Of a DNA stretch of 5,671 nt, positions 1 to 5,567 are shown in pieces. Position 1 is the stretch's first letter. The number at the start of each line of letters is the position of its first letter. Both the position numbers and the translations under genes were made by a program. This DNA comes from Tissierellia bacterium (lineage in GTDB: Bacteria > Bacillota > Clostridia > Tissierellales > Tepidimicrobiaceae): assembly GCA_012798935.1 (NCBI GenBank), contig JAAZMG010000177.1, positions 1 to 5,671 on the forward strand. Reading direction: 5' to 3'. The notes beneath the pieces are model-generated. The model was given only the letters and a program-made list of their open reading frames with translations. It did not search any database and was not told the DNA's origin.

Positions 1-37
1 CTATAAAAACCATCAAATATTTATCACCTTTTGTCAA
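1..37 (-). CDS. Probable NusG-domain-II small protein, N-terminal 12 codons only
   Basis: A minus-strand reading frame opens with a TTG codon at 37-35 and runs off the left edge, giving MTKGDKYLMVFI. A GGGTGA-type ribosome binding site lies about 5 bases upstream of the TTG. An 'MxKGDK' start followed by a hydrophobic stretch is how the small NusG-domain-II proteins of Clostridia begin. These are often found directly after rnf genes, beside Gx-transporter, polyprenyl synthetase and apbE genes. An in-frame ATG at codon 9 is an alternative start, but it would remove the family-like beginning. A terminator separates this gene from rnfB, so it probably has its own promoter. The seen part is only the opening frame, the binding site and the N-terminus; the family call rests on recall and on context. 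The function of these proteins is poorly known. Confidence 0.45.
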   Translation of the reverse strand, partial: MTKGDKYLMVFI

Positions 38-72
38 GACCTTCACCCTTTGTTATCCTACTTTCTATGCAT

Positions 73-101
73 ATTATAATTAGTTTATCATTTATACTTT
101 T
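73..101 (-). promoter_or_regulatory. Candidate promoter for the left-edge gene
   Basis: A perfect TATAAT -10 box lies at 78-73 on the minus strand, about 35 bases before the TTG start at 37. The sequence 17 bases upstream of it (AAAAGT, 101-96) is a poor -35 box. The placement, between the rnfB terminator and the next gene start, supports a separate promoter. In such AT-rich DNA a lone -10 box is weak evidence. Confidence 0.3.
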
Positions 102-164
102 GATTTACAAGCTAGAATTATAAAGTTAAATAGGATAGCCTCTTTATATTATAAATGAATTCTT

Positions 165-195
165 AACAAAATAAAAGAGCCTAATTAAAGGCTCT
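165..195 (-). terminator. Intrinsic terminator of the rnf operon
   Basis: On the minus strand, six bases after the rnfB stop codon, AGAGCCT (195-189) pairs perfectly with AGGCTCT (182-176) around a six-base loop. The U-rich run TTTATTTT follows. A 7-bp GC-containing stem with a U tract right after the last gene is a classic Rho-independent terminator. It has no T-run on the plus-strand side, so it works only for the rnf direction. It marks the end of the rnfCDGEAB transcript. Confidence 0.88.
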
Positions 196-201
196 AAATT
201 A

Positions 202-1014
202 TTAAACTGCTACTTTTTCTTTTTTTAAACTTGACCATATAGCCTTTGTAGGACATTTTTCAGCACATATTCCACAATTTATACACTTTTCATAGTCAAT
301 TTTTGCTAAATTATTTTCAAATATAAAAGCATCTTCAGGGCAATTTTTAACACAGATTCGACAGCCTATACATCCAATACTACAATTACCCCTAACTACT
401 TTACCAGTATCATTGCTTTTACATTTAACTACTACCTCTTGTTCATAAGGAACAAGCTCTATTATTCCTTTTGGGCAAATACCTATACAAGCTTTACATG
501 CTACACATTTTTCTTTATCTATAATTGCAACTCCATCAATAATTTTTATAGCATCATATTGACAAACATCTTTGCATGTTCCACAGCCTAAACAGCCATA
601 AGAACAGTATTTGCTACCTCCTGCTAAAATATTTTTTGCTCTACAATCCTGTATTCCATTATATATATATTTATCCTTTGCATTATGGCAATCTCCTTGG
701 CATAAAACAGTTGCTACTTCCCTTATAGTCTCTACTGCATTTACACCCATAATATCTGCTATATTTTCAGCTACAGGTTCCCCTCCCACACTACATGCAT
801 TTACTAATGCTTTTCCTTCTACTATAGCTGAAGCTAAACCATCACATCCTGGGAATCCACAGGCGCCACAGTTAGCACCAGGTAAAACCTTCCTAATTTC
901 TTCCACTTTTGGATCTACCTCTATGGAAAAAGCCCTAGATGCCAAGGAAAGACTTACACCAAATAAAAGTCCTAAACCACCTAATACAGTTACCGGGTAT
1001 ATTATTCCACTCAT
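202..1014 (-). CDS. rnfB: RnfB, ferredoxin-type electron-transfer subunit of the Rnf complex
   Basis: RnfB is the membrane-anchored iron-sulfur subunit that takes electrons from reduced ferredoxin and feeds them into the Rnf complex. The 270-residue protein starts with one hydrophobic anchor (about residues 4-25). An Fe-S domain of the RnfB type follows, with Cys49, Cys52, Cys57 and Cys74. The family's conserved middle segment has Cys105, Cys109, Cys124 and Cys137. Four ferredoxin-type CxxCxxCxxxC sets come next: Cys141/144/147/151, Cys170/173/176/180, Cys215/218/221/225 and Cys244/247/250/254. The protein can therefore carry about five [4Fe-4S] clusters. The tail is Lys-rich. The ATG has an AGGAGG site seven bases upstream that shares bases with the rnfA stop codon, with an 11-base gap. 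It is the last gene of the operon and a terminator follows at once. Cluster number is inferred from cysteine spacing; the identity is secure. Confidence 0.97.
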   Translation of the reverse strand: MSGIIYPVTVLGGLGLLFGVSLSLASRAFSIEVDPKVEEIRKVLPGANCGACGFPGCDGLASAIVEGKALVNACSVGGEPVAENIADIMGVNAVETIREVATVLCQGDCHNAKDKYIYNGIQDCRAKNILAGGSKYCSYGCLGCGTCKDVCQYDAIKIIDGVAIIDKEKCVACKACIGICPKGIIELVPYEQEVVVKCKSNDTGKVVRGNCSIGCIGCRICVKNCPEDAFIFENNLAKIDYEKCINCGICAEKCPTKAIWSSLKKEKVAV

Positions 1015-1025
1015 TTTATTACCTC

Positions 1026-1595
1026 CTATACAAGTCCATTAAATCCTAAAAATGCTATAGACATAAGACCTGCTGTTATTAATGCAATGGGAAAACCTTC
1101 CAAAGCTTCTGGTACATCTGCTACCTCCAATTGTTCCCTTATTCCAGATATAAGTATTAATGCTATTCCAAATCCAACAGAAGCACCAACAGCATTAAAT
1201 ATAGTCTGAATAAGGTTGAATCCCTCTTGTATATTCAATATTGCTACCCCAAGTACTACACAGTTGGTCGTAATCAATGGAAGATAAACTCCCAATGCAT
1301 TATATAGGGTTGGGCTGGTTTTCTTAATTACCATTTCAACAAATTGTACTAATGCAGCTATAACAAGTATAAATACTATAGTTTGAAGATACTCTAATCC
1401 ATTGTTTAAAACTAATTTTTGAATTATATAGGTTATTATTGACGACAATGTAACAACAAAGGTTACCGCAATACTCATACCTGTAGCTGTTTCTATTTTA
1501 TTGGATACACCTAAAAAAGGACATATCCCTAAAAAACGAGCCAGTACAAAATTATTCACAAACACAGTGCTAATCAATATGGTGAATATGCTCAT
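1026..1595 (-). CDS. rnfA: RnfA, membrane core subunit of the Rnf complex
   Basis: RnfA is one of two related integral membrane subunits (with RnfE) that form the core of the ferredoxin:NAD+ oxidoreductase and carry electrons across the membrane coupled to ion movement. The 189-residue length is normal and the protein is almost wholly hydrophobic, consistent with six membrane helices. Cys25 (in GICPFLG) and Cys112 (in TNCVVLG) are visible. In the family these two, together with the matching pair in RnfE, hold a [2Fe-2S] cluster inside the membrane. The opening 'NNFVLARFLGICPFLGVS' is characteristic of RnfA/NqrE-type proteins. The ATG is preceded by AAGGAGG (1610-1604) at good distance, and rnfE ends 18 bases upstream. 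NqrE of Na+-NQR is the close relative, but the rnf gene order excludes an nqr operon. Confidence 0.97.
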   Translation of the reverse strand: MSIFTILISTVFVNNFVLARFLGICPFLGVSNKIETATGMSIAVTFVVTLSSIITYIIQKLVLNNGLEYLQTIVFILVIAALVQFVEMVIKKTSPTLYNALGVYLPLITTNCVVLGVAILNIQEGFNLIQTIFNAVGASVGFGIALILISGIREQLEVADVPEALEGFPIALITAGLMSIAFLGFNGLV

Positions 1596-1613
1596 TTAAC
1601 TTTCCTCCTTTAA

Positions 1614-2219
1614 CTAAGATTCAGTTGTAGCTTTTTTCTTTCTTACGCTATTAAAAACTGCTATTAATATCCCAAGTAATATAAAAGCTCCTGGTGGCAT
1701 AATAAAAATTAATGCTGGTTCAAAGGCAGGACCGAACAATTCCTTTCCAAATATACTACCTGCTCCTAATATTTCTCTTAAACCACCTAATATTAAAAGT
1801 GCTAAAGTATATCCAAGTCCCATACCTAAACCGTCCACTACCGAAGCTAAAACATTATTCTTTGAAGCAAAGGCCTCTGCTCTTGCTAATATAATACAGT
1901 TAACTACTATTAATGGTATAAATATACCTAAATTATTATATAATTCTTGAGTATAGGCTTTCATAAACATTTCTACAATAGTAACAAAAGTAGCAATAAT
2001 CACCACAAAAGCCGGTATACGAATTTTATCTGGAATTACTTTTCTAAGCAACGAAATAACAAGATTTGAACCAATTAATACTCCTGTTACTGCTAATCCC
2101 ATACCTAATCCATTTTCAACTGAAGTAGTTACTGCTAAGACTGAACACATACCAATTAGTTGAACAAATATAGGATTATCTTTTATTAATCCATTATAAA
2201 AAACTTTAGACAATTTCAA
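1614..2219 (-). CDS. rnfE: RnfE, membrane core subunit of the Rnf complex (TTG start)
   Basis: RnfE is the partner of RnfA in the membrane core. The 201-residue protein has about six hydrophobic helices and a short basic C-terminal tail (VRKKK). Cys25 (GMCSVLA) and Cys108 (VNCIILA) match the RnfA pair and should complete the shared [2Fe-2S] site. The residue after Cys25 is Ser, where from memory most relatives have Pro (GMCPTLA). The start is TTG: GGAGGTG lies six bases upstream, and the predicted N-terminus MKLSKVFYNGLIKDNP fits the family start (KIFxNGLIKENP). No ATG lies nearby in this frame. It begins 23 bases after the rnfG stop and ends 18 bases before rnfA. NqrD is the homologue in Na+-NQR. 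A TTG start may lower translation a little relative to the neighbours; that is inference. Confidence 0.96.
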   Translation of the reverse strand: MKLSKVFYNGLIKDNPIFVQLIGMCSVLAVTTSVENGLGMGLAVTGVLIGSNLVISLLRKVIPDKIRIPAFVVIIATFVTIVEMFMKAYTQELYNNLGIFIPLIVVNCIILARAEAFASKNNVLASVVDGLGMGLGYTLALLILGGLREILGAGSIFGKELFGPAFEPALIFIMPPGAFILLGILIAVFNSVRKKKATTES

Positions 2220-2225
2220 CCTTCA

Positions 2226-2232
2226 CACCTCC
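2226..2232 (-). promoter_or_regulatory. Ribosome binding site that fixes the TTG start of rnfE
   Basis: GGAGGTG on the minus strand is followed by a six-base spacer (TGAAGG) and then TTG at 2219-2217. The strong site and correct spacing, with no ATG nearby in frame, support the TTG as the true start of rnfE. Confidence 0.8.
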
Positions 2233-2242
2233 ATAAACTAGC

Positions 2243-2821
2243 CTAATTAGCTAATTTTGAATTGTATATTTCACGTACAATATTAACTCCGTCAACTACT
2301 GCTGTAGTAGTAATAGTTGCACTAGTAAGAGCTTGTACTTCATTATCTTCGCTTGGATCTTTCACTGCAACTAACTCATTATCTACAAGTTTATTTTTAA
2401 AGGAATCAGTAAAGTAACTTTCAGTAGCATTAGCTCCAAGGCCTGGAGTTTCTCCATGATTTAAAATATTAATGCCTGTTACTTCTCCTTCTGTAGAAAT
2501 GCCAATTATAAGCTCCATTTCTCCACCATAACCCTTTACCTTAGTTTTAAATGTATATCCAACAATTTCACCTTCTTTGCTATACCCTTCATTTATCTCT
2601 ATAATATTTGAATTAGAGCCTGCTACCTCCTTTAGTTTTCCTTCATCTAGTATATCAAACTCTTCTGCAGTTTCTAATACTTCTTGTTTAGCTAAATCAT
2701 TGGCTTTCCTATCGGCTTCTGCTATTCTCGGTTCAGTAATATTGTTTGAAACTGCTAAAACCGATGCCGAAACAGCCGTTATAATAAATAGAATTAAACC
2801 TAGTTTTAATATTTCATTCAT
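2243..2821 (-). CDS. rnfG: RnfG, FMN-binding subunit of the Rnf complex
   Basis: RnfG is anchored by one N-terminal helix and holds a covalently bound FMN on its extracytoplasmic domain, passing electrons between the membrane core and RnfD. The 192-residue protein has a hydrophobic anchor at about residues 5-25, then a soluble FMN-binding domain. The family motif HGETPGLG is at residues 122-129. The flavin-attachment segment is QALTSATITT, with Thr169 as the expected phosphoester-linked residue (compare the usual DxxSGATxT). Attachment normally needs an ApbE flavin transferase, whose gene is not in this window. The ATG directly follows the rnfD TAA (TAAATG, no gap). Its binding site GGGGAGGTGA (2836-2827) lies inside the end of rnfD, so the two genes are probably translationally coupled. 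NqrC is the homologue in Na+-NQR. Confidence 0.96.
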   Translation of the reverse strand: MNEILKLGLILFIITAVSASVLAVSNNITEPRIAEADRKANDLAKQEVLETAEEFDILDEGKLKEVAGSNSNIIEINEGYSKEGEIVGYTFKTKVKGYGGEMELIIGISTEGEVTGINILNHGETPGLGANATESYFTDSFKNKLVDNELVAVKDPSEDNEVQALTSATITTTAVVDGVNIVREIYNSKLAN

Positions 2822-3859
2822 TTACTTCACCTCCCCAAAAATCTTAGGGCTTGTGATTTTTTCTATTAAAGGCGTTGCCACATTCATCAGTAATATAGAA
2901 TAAGATACTCCTTCTGGATAACCGCCATTTACTCTAATAATTGCAGTGAGTATACCAGCTCCAATTCCAAATATAATTCTTCCTATCGGAGTTACTGGTG
3001 ATGAAGCATAATCTGTAGCCATATAAAAAGCTCCCAGAATTAAACCACCGCCTAACATATGATATGGTAAAAATTGAGCTTCTACTCCTAATAGCATTAA
3101 CATAATAAAAGTTGTGCCAATATAAAATACCGGAGTCCTCCAATCGATAACTTGCCTAATAATCAAATATGCTGCACCTATCAATAATAATAATGCAGAA
3201 GTCTCTCCTATAGCACCACCTATATTCCCTATGAACATATTCATTAACGTTGGAAGTTCAGCTCCTGCTGATTGGGAAGCTGAGGTAGCAGCTTCAACAG
3301 TGGTAGAAGCAGCTCCATCTGCAGTCATTCCATATTTCATTATGGCTAAAGGTGTAGCCGTTGCAACTACATCTGGCCTTGTACCTGTAAAAGTTGACAT
3401 ATGAGTTGGCCATGACGTTAATAGCATTGCCCTTGCAGCTAGGGCTGGATTCATAAAATTTGAGCCTAAACCGCCAAAAAATTGCTTAACTATAATAATC
3501 GCAAAAGCAGAACCAATTACTGGCAACCACCAAGGTGCACTGGCTGGCAAGTTAAATGCAAGTAAAATACCTGTTATTATTGCTGATAAATCCTTTATCG
3601 TTACAGGCTTTTTAAAGGCCTTTTGAATTATAGCTTCAAAGAATACGGATGAAACTATGGAAATCAGTATTAATTTCAAAGCATTTAATCCAAAAAAATA
3701 TACACTACCTATGATTGCTGGTATAAGTGCAATTATTACATCTAGCATTATCCTCTGTACAGATTCATTAGATCTTATATGAGGAGATGAAGAAACTAAC
3801 AAGATGTTCTCCAAAGCAGCTTCCTCTGCTTTAGAGGTTTTTATTACTTTACTATCCAT
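2822..3859 (-). CDS. rnfD: RnfD, FMN-binding membrane subunit of the Rnf complex
   Basis: RnfD is a polytopic membrane protein with a covalently bound FMN, thought to take part in ion translocation. The 345-residue protein has many hydrophobic segments (roughly 39-58, 61-79, 91-103, 111-127, 221-235, 243-259, 269-283, 293-309 and 316-331). Family landmarks are SSPHIRS (23-30), GGLGSNFMNPALAARA (129-144) and TDYASSPVTPIGR (282-294). The flavin-attachment segment is DVVATATPL, making Thr169 the expected FMN-linked residue. A loop at about 178-202 is rich in Ala, Ser and Thr. The ATG has AGGAGG (3872-3867) seven bases upstream, and this site overlaps the rnfC stop codon. The N-terminal stretch before SSPHIRS is about 20 residues, polar and not obviously conserved. 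The homologue in Na+-NQR is NqrB. Confidence 0.97.
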   Translation of the reverse strand: MDSKVIKTSKAEEAALENILLVSSSPHIRSNESVQRIMLDVIIALIPAIIGSVYFFGLNALKLILISIVSSVFFEAIIQKAFKKPVTIKDLSAIITGILLAFNLPASAPWWLPVIGSAFAIIIVKQFFGGLGSNFMNPALAARAMLLTSWPTHMSTFTGTRPDVVATATPLAIMKYGMTADGAASTTVEAATSASQSAGAELPTLMNMFIGNIGGAIGETSALLLLIGAAYLIIRQVIDWRTPVFYIGTTFIMLMLLGVEAQFLPYHMLGGGLILGAFYMATDYASSPVTPIGRIIFGIGAGILTAIIRVNGGYPEGVSYSILLMNVATPLIEKITSPKIFGEVK

Positions 3860-3870
3860 TTCATGTCCTC

Positions 3871-5205
3871 CTATCTATTTCGCTTTCTTTTTGCAATTAT
3901 TTCCCTTTTAGCCATCCTTATAGATTCTACTAATGGCCTCTTTGCTGGGCAAATATATGAGCAAGCACCACATTCAACACAATCCAGTGCATGAAACTTT
4001 TCGGTTTTATCAAACATTCCCTTTAAGGAATATTTGCTTAGATGTAGCGGCTGTAACTTTACTGGACATACTTCAAGACACTTGCCACATCTTATACAAG
4101 GTTCTATAGGGGCTGGTTTTGCTTCTTCTTCTGTTAATACAAGTATACCTCCAGAACCTTTTATAATTGGTATATCAATAGTATATTGACTTAGTCCCAT
4201 CATAGGACCACCCATTATGATTTTCCCAGGAGCTCCCTCTTTAAATCCTCCACATTGTTCTATAAGATCTTTAAAAGGAGTACCTATTTTTGCTATAAGA
4301 TTTTTAGGTTCATTAATACCATTACCTGTAACGGTTACTACTCTTTCATATAGAGGCTTTCCTTCTATTATTGCTTCTGCTATGGCTTTTGTTGTAGATA
4401 TATTGCTTACAACAGCACCTACATCCATTGGCAATCCTCCAGATGGAACTTCCCTACCTAATATAGCATTGATTAACCTTTTCTCATCTCCTTGAGGATA
4501 TTTTACCTTTAGGGATACCACTTTAATGTTCTTTTCATCCTTACTTGCTTCTTTTAAGGCTTTTATTGCATCTGGCTTATTGTTCTCTATGCCGATAATC
4601 CCATTATCTACGCCTACAGCTTTCATTATTGTCTTTAAACCAATTACTATTTTTTCAGGTTCTTCTACCATTAATCTATGGTCTGCAGTTAAATAGGGTT
4701 CACACTCTGCTCCATTGACAAGAATAGTATCAATCTTCTTGTCAGAAGGAGGTGAAAATTTAACATGGGCTGGAAATCCAGCTCCCCCCATTCCCGTTAT
4801 ACCTGCTTCTTTGATTATCTCAATAATTTCTTTAGAAGATAAGTCCTCTAAACTTCCCTTTGGTTTTACAGATTCGTATAATTCATTCATTCCATCTGAT
4901 TCAATAATAACACAATTTACAGTAAGACCAGTAGGAATTGCCATTCTAGTAATACCTTTTACCACTCCGGATACAGACGAATGAACTGGTGCTGATACAA
5001 AGGCTTCAGATTGTCCAATTTTTTGGCCAATCTTTACCTTGTCGCCCACCTTCACTAACGGCTCACAAGGTGCCCCTGTATGTTGATGGAGTGGAATATT
5101 TACAATTTCTGGCTCTAAAGCTTTCTCTAAAGTCAGTTTTTCTGTTAATCCTTTATAATGTGGTACATTCACTCCACCATTAAAAGTGAGATTGTCTAAC
5201 TTCAT
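3871..5205 (-). CDS. rnfC: RnfC, NADH/FMN-binding iron-sulfur subunit of the Rnf complex
   Basis: RnfC is the peripheral cytoplasmic subunit where NAD+ is reduced. With the start at 5205 it has 444 residues, normal for the family. The N-terminus MKLDNLTFNGGVNVPHYKG is the typical RnfC opening. A lipoyl-like sandwich region follows to about residue 100. The FMN/NADH-binding domain shows GMGGAGFP (138-145), the ECEPYLTADHR segment (167-177) and PQGDEK (237-242). The C-terminal part has two [4Fe-4S] motifs: Cys370/373/376/380 (CIRCGKCLEVCP) and Cys409/412/415/419 (CVECGACSYICP). The tail is highly basic. A longer version starting with GTG at 5214 would add MER, but that GTG lies inside the ribosome binding site, so ATG is preferred. 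It is the first gene of the operon, and rnfD follows after 11 bases. Confidence 0.97.
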   Translation of the reverse strand: MKLDNLTFNGGVNVPHYKGLTEKLTLEKALEPEIVNIPLHQHTGAPCEPLVKVGDKVKIGQKIGQSEAFVSAPVHSSVSGVVKGITRMAIPTGLTVNCVIIESDGMNELYESVKPKGSLEDLSSKEIIEIIKEAGITGMGGAGFPAHVKFSPPSDKKIDTILVNGAECEPYLTADHRLMVEEPEKIVIGLKTIMKAVGVDNGIIGIENNKPDAIKALKEASKDEKNIKVVSLKVKYPQGDEKRLINAILGREVPSGGLPMDVGAVVSNISTTKAIAEAIIEGKPLYERVVTVTGNGINEPKNLIAKIGTPFKDLIEQCGGFKEGAPGKIIMGGPMMGLSQYTIDIPIIKGSGGILVLTEEEAKPAPIEPCIRCGKCLEVCPVKLQPLHLSKYSLKGMFDKTEKFHALDCVECGACSYICPAKRPLVESIRMAKREIIAKRKRNR

Positions 5206-5210
5206 CCTTT

Positions 5211-5218
5211 CCACCTCT
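5211..5218 (-). promoter_or_regulatory. Ribosome binding site that decides the rnfC start
   Basis: AGAGGTGG on the minus strand is followed by AAAGG and then ATG at 5205-5203. The alternative GTG start at 5214-5212 lies within this site and has no comparable site of its own upstream, only an A-rich run. The ATG also gives the family-typical N-terminus. Confidence 0.8.
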
Positions 5219-5246
5219 TTTTTGTTATTCTTTAGTTATTAAAAAG

Positions 5247-5293
5247 AACAAAGGCTTTTATTAAAATATTCCTTAACTCAAGGAGCCTTTGTT
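5247..5293 (-). terminator. Hairpin with U-run in the rnfC leader: possible attenuator
   Basis: On the minus strand AACAAAGGCT (5293-5284) pairs perfectly over 10 bp with AGCCTTTGTT (5256-5247). The 27-base loop contains a second small hairpin, CCTT-GAGTT-AAGG (5283-5271). The 3' arm runs into TTTGTTCTTTTTAAT, a U-rich run like that of an intrinsic terminator. It lies between the promoter candidate and rnfC, 41 bases before the rnfC ATG. It could end part of the transcripts (attenuation), end read-through from the polymerase gene, or simply stabilise the leader. The plus-strand reading has no T-run after the stem. The pairing is seen directly; the role is inferred. Confidence 0.5.
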
Positions 5294-5308
5294 AGAATAC
5301 ATTGTAAA

Positions 5309-5331
5309 TAAGCCCTATTGAAATGGGCTTA
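5309..5331 (-). repeat. Short hairpin near the 5' end of the rnf leader
   Basis: TAAGCCC (5331-5325) and GGGCTTA (5315-5309) on the minus strand form a perfect 7-bp stem with a nine-base loop. If transcription starts near 5345 this would be the first structure of the rnf mRNA, about 15 bases upstream of the larger hairpin. No U-run follows, so it is not a terminator in this direction. It may protect the 5' end or be part of a regulatory leader. Confidence 0.45.
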
Positions 5332-5351
5332 AATTTCTGTTTCTATTTTTA

Positions 5352-5380
5352 ATTATAACATTATTTTTAAGCTATGTATA
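5352..5380 (-). promoter_or_regulatory. Candidate sigma-A promoter of the rnf operon
   Basis: The minus strand shows TATAAT (5357-5352) preceded by TGT, giving an extended -10 (TGnTATAAT). It has a 17-base spacer and TATACA (5380-5375) as -35, matching TTGACA at four of six positions. Transcription would start near 5345 and give a leader of about 140 nt before the rnfC ATG. This is the best promoter match in the region. A weaker candidate, TGTTATAAG at 5427-5419, has no usable -35. Confidence 0.6.
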
Positions 5381-5393
5381 CCCTATAGATGTA

Positions 5394-5411
5394 TTGAGAT
5401 GTTTTTAACAA
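5394..5411. promoter_or_regulatory. Rex-like operator candidate upstream of rnf
   Basis: TTGAGATGTTTTTAACAA matches the Rex consensus TTGTTAANNNNTTAACAA at 11 of 14 defined positions, with one half-site (TTAACAA) perfect. Rex is the NADH/NAD+-sensing repressor of fermentation and redox genes in Gram-positive anaerobes, so control of an NAD+-reducing complex is plausible. The site is 14 bases upstream of the -35 box rather than over the promoter. AT-rich DNA gives chance matches, so this stays tentative. Confidence 0.3.
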
Positions 5412-5431
5412 TATGTTTCTTATAACATATT
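5410..5431. repeat. Inverted repeat upstream of the rnf promoter
   Basis: AATATGTT (5410-5417) and AACATATT (5424-5431) are perfect 8-base inverted arms around a six-base spacer. The symmetry and spacing fit a binding site for a dimeric repressor or activator. It abuts the Rex-like site, sharing two bases. It also contains an extended -10-like element on the minus strand. The protein that might bind is unknown. Confidence 0.35.
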
Positions 5432-5567
5432 TTAACCTAAGCACTTGACCATTGCTTACTTTTAAAAAAATTCTATTTGTTTACTAGGTTCATAAATTTA
5501 TGTTTTTTAGCTATTTACTCTAATTATCGTTAATTATCCAACGTTCCATAATCCTCCATACTGTTCG

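Larger units (their letters stand above)
5206..5567. other. Gene-free region between dinB-like gene and rnfC: promoter, operator and leader
   Basis: About 360 AT-rich bases contain no convincing gene on either strand. Read toward rnfC they hold a DNA polymerase IV 3' flank without a clear terminator (5567-5440), an inverted repeat and a Rex-like site (5431-5394), a promoter candidate (5380-5352), and a leader of about 140 nt with two hairpins (5331-5309 and 5293-5247). No tRNA or recognised riboswitch is seen. Confidence 0.7.

Noticed and set aside
611..1042. A 143-codon plus-strand open frame
   Set aside because: It lies wholly antisense to rnfB, lacks a convincing binding site and protein features, and is explained by the codon pattern of the real gene.
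2934..3143. A 69-codon minus-strand frame inside rnfD
   Set aside because: It is a shifted frame within a complete, well-conserved rnfD and resembles no known protein.
4217..4495. A 92-codon plus-strand frame opposite rnfC
   Set aside because: It is antisense to a conserved coding region, has no own promoter or binding site, and shows no recognisable motif.
1026..5205. Possibility that the operon encodes Na+-NQR instead of Rnf
   Set aside because: The C-D-G-E-A-B order, the presence of the ferredoxin-type RnfB, the RnfC cluster motifs and the absence of NqrF all identify Rnf.
5445..5473. TTGACC on the plus strand as a -35 box
   Set aside because: No acceptable -10 box follows at 16-18 bases and no plus-strand gene lies downstream in the window.
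5491..5502. Perfect 12-base palindrome CATAAATTTATG followed by a T-run on the plus strand
   Set aside because: With a minimal loop only a 4-bp AT-rich stem could form, too weak for a terminator, and no plus-strand gene ends there.
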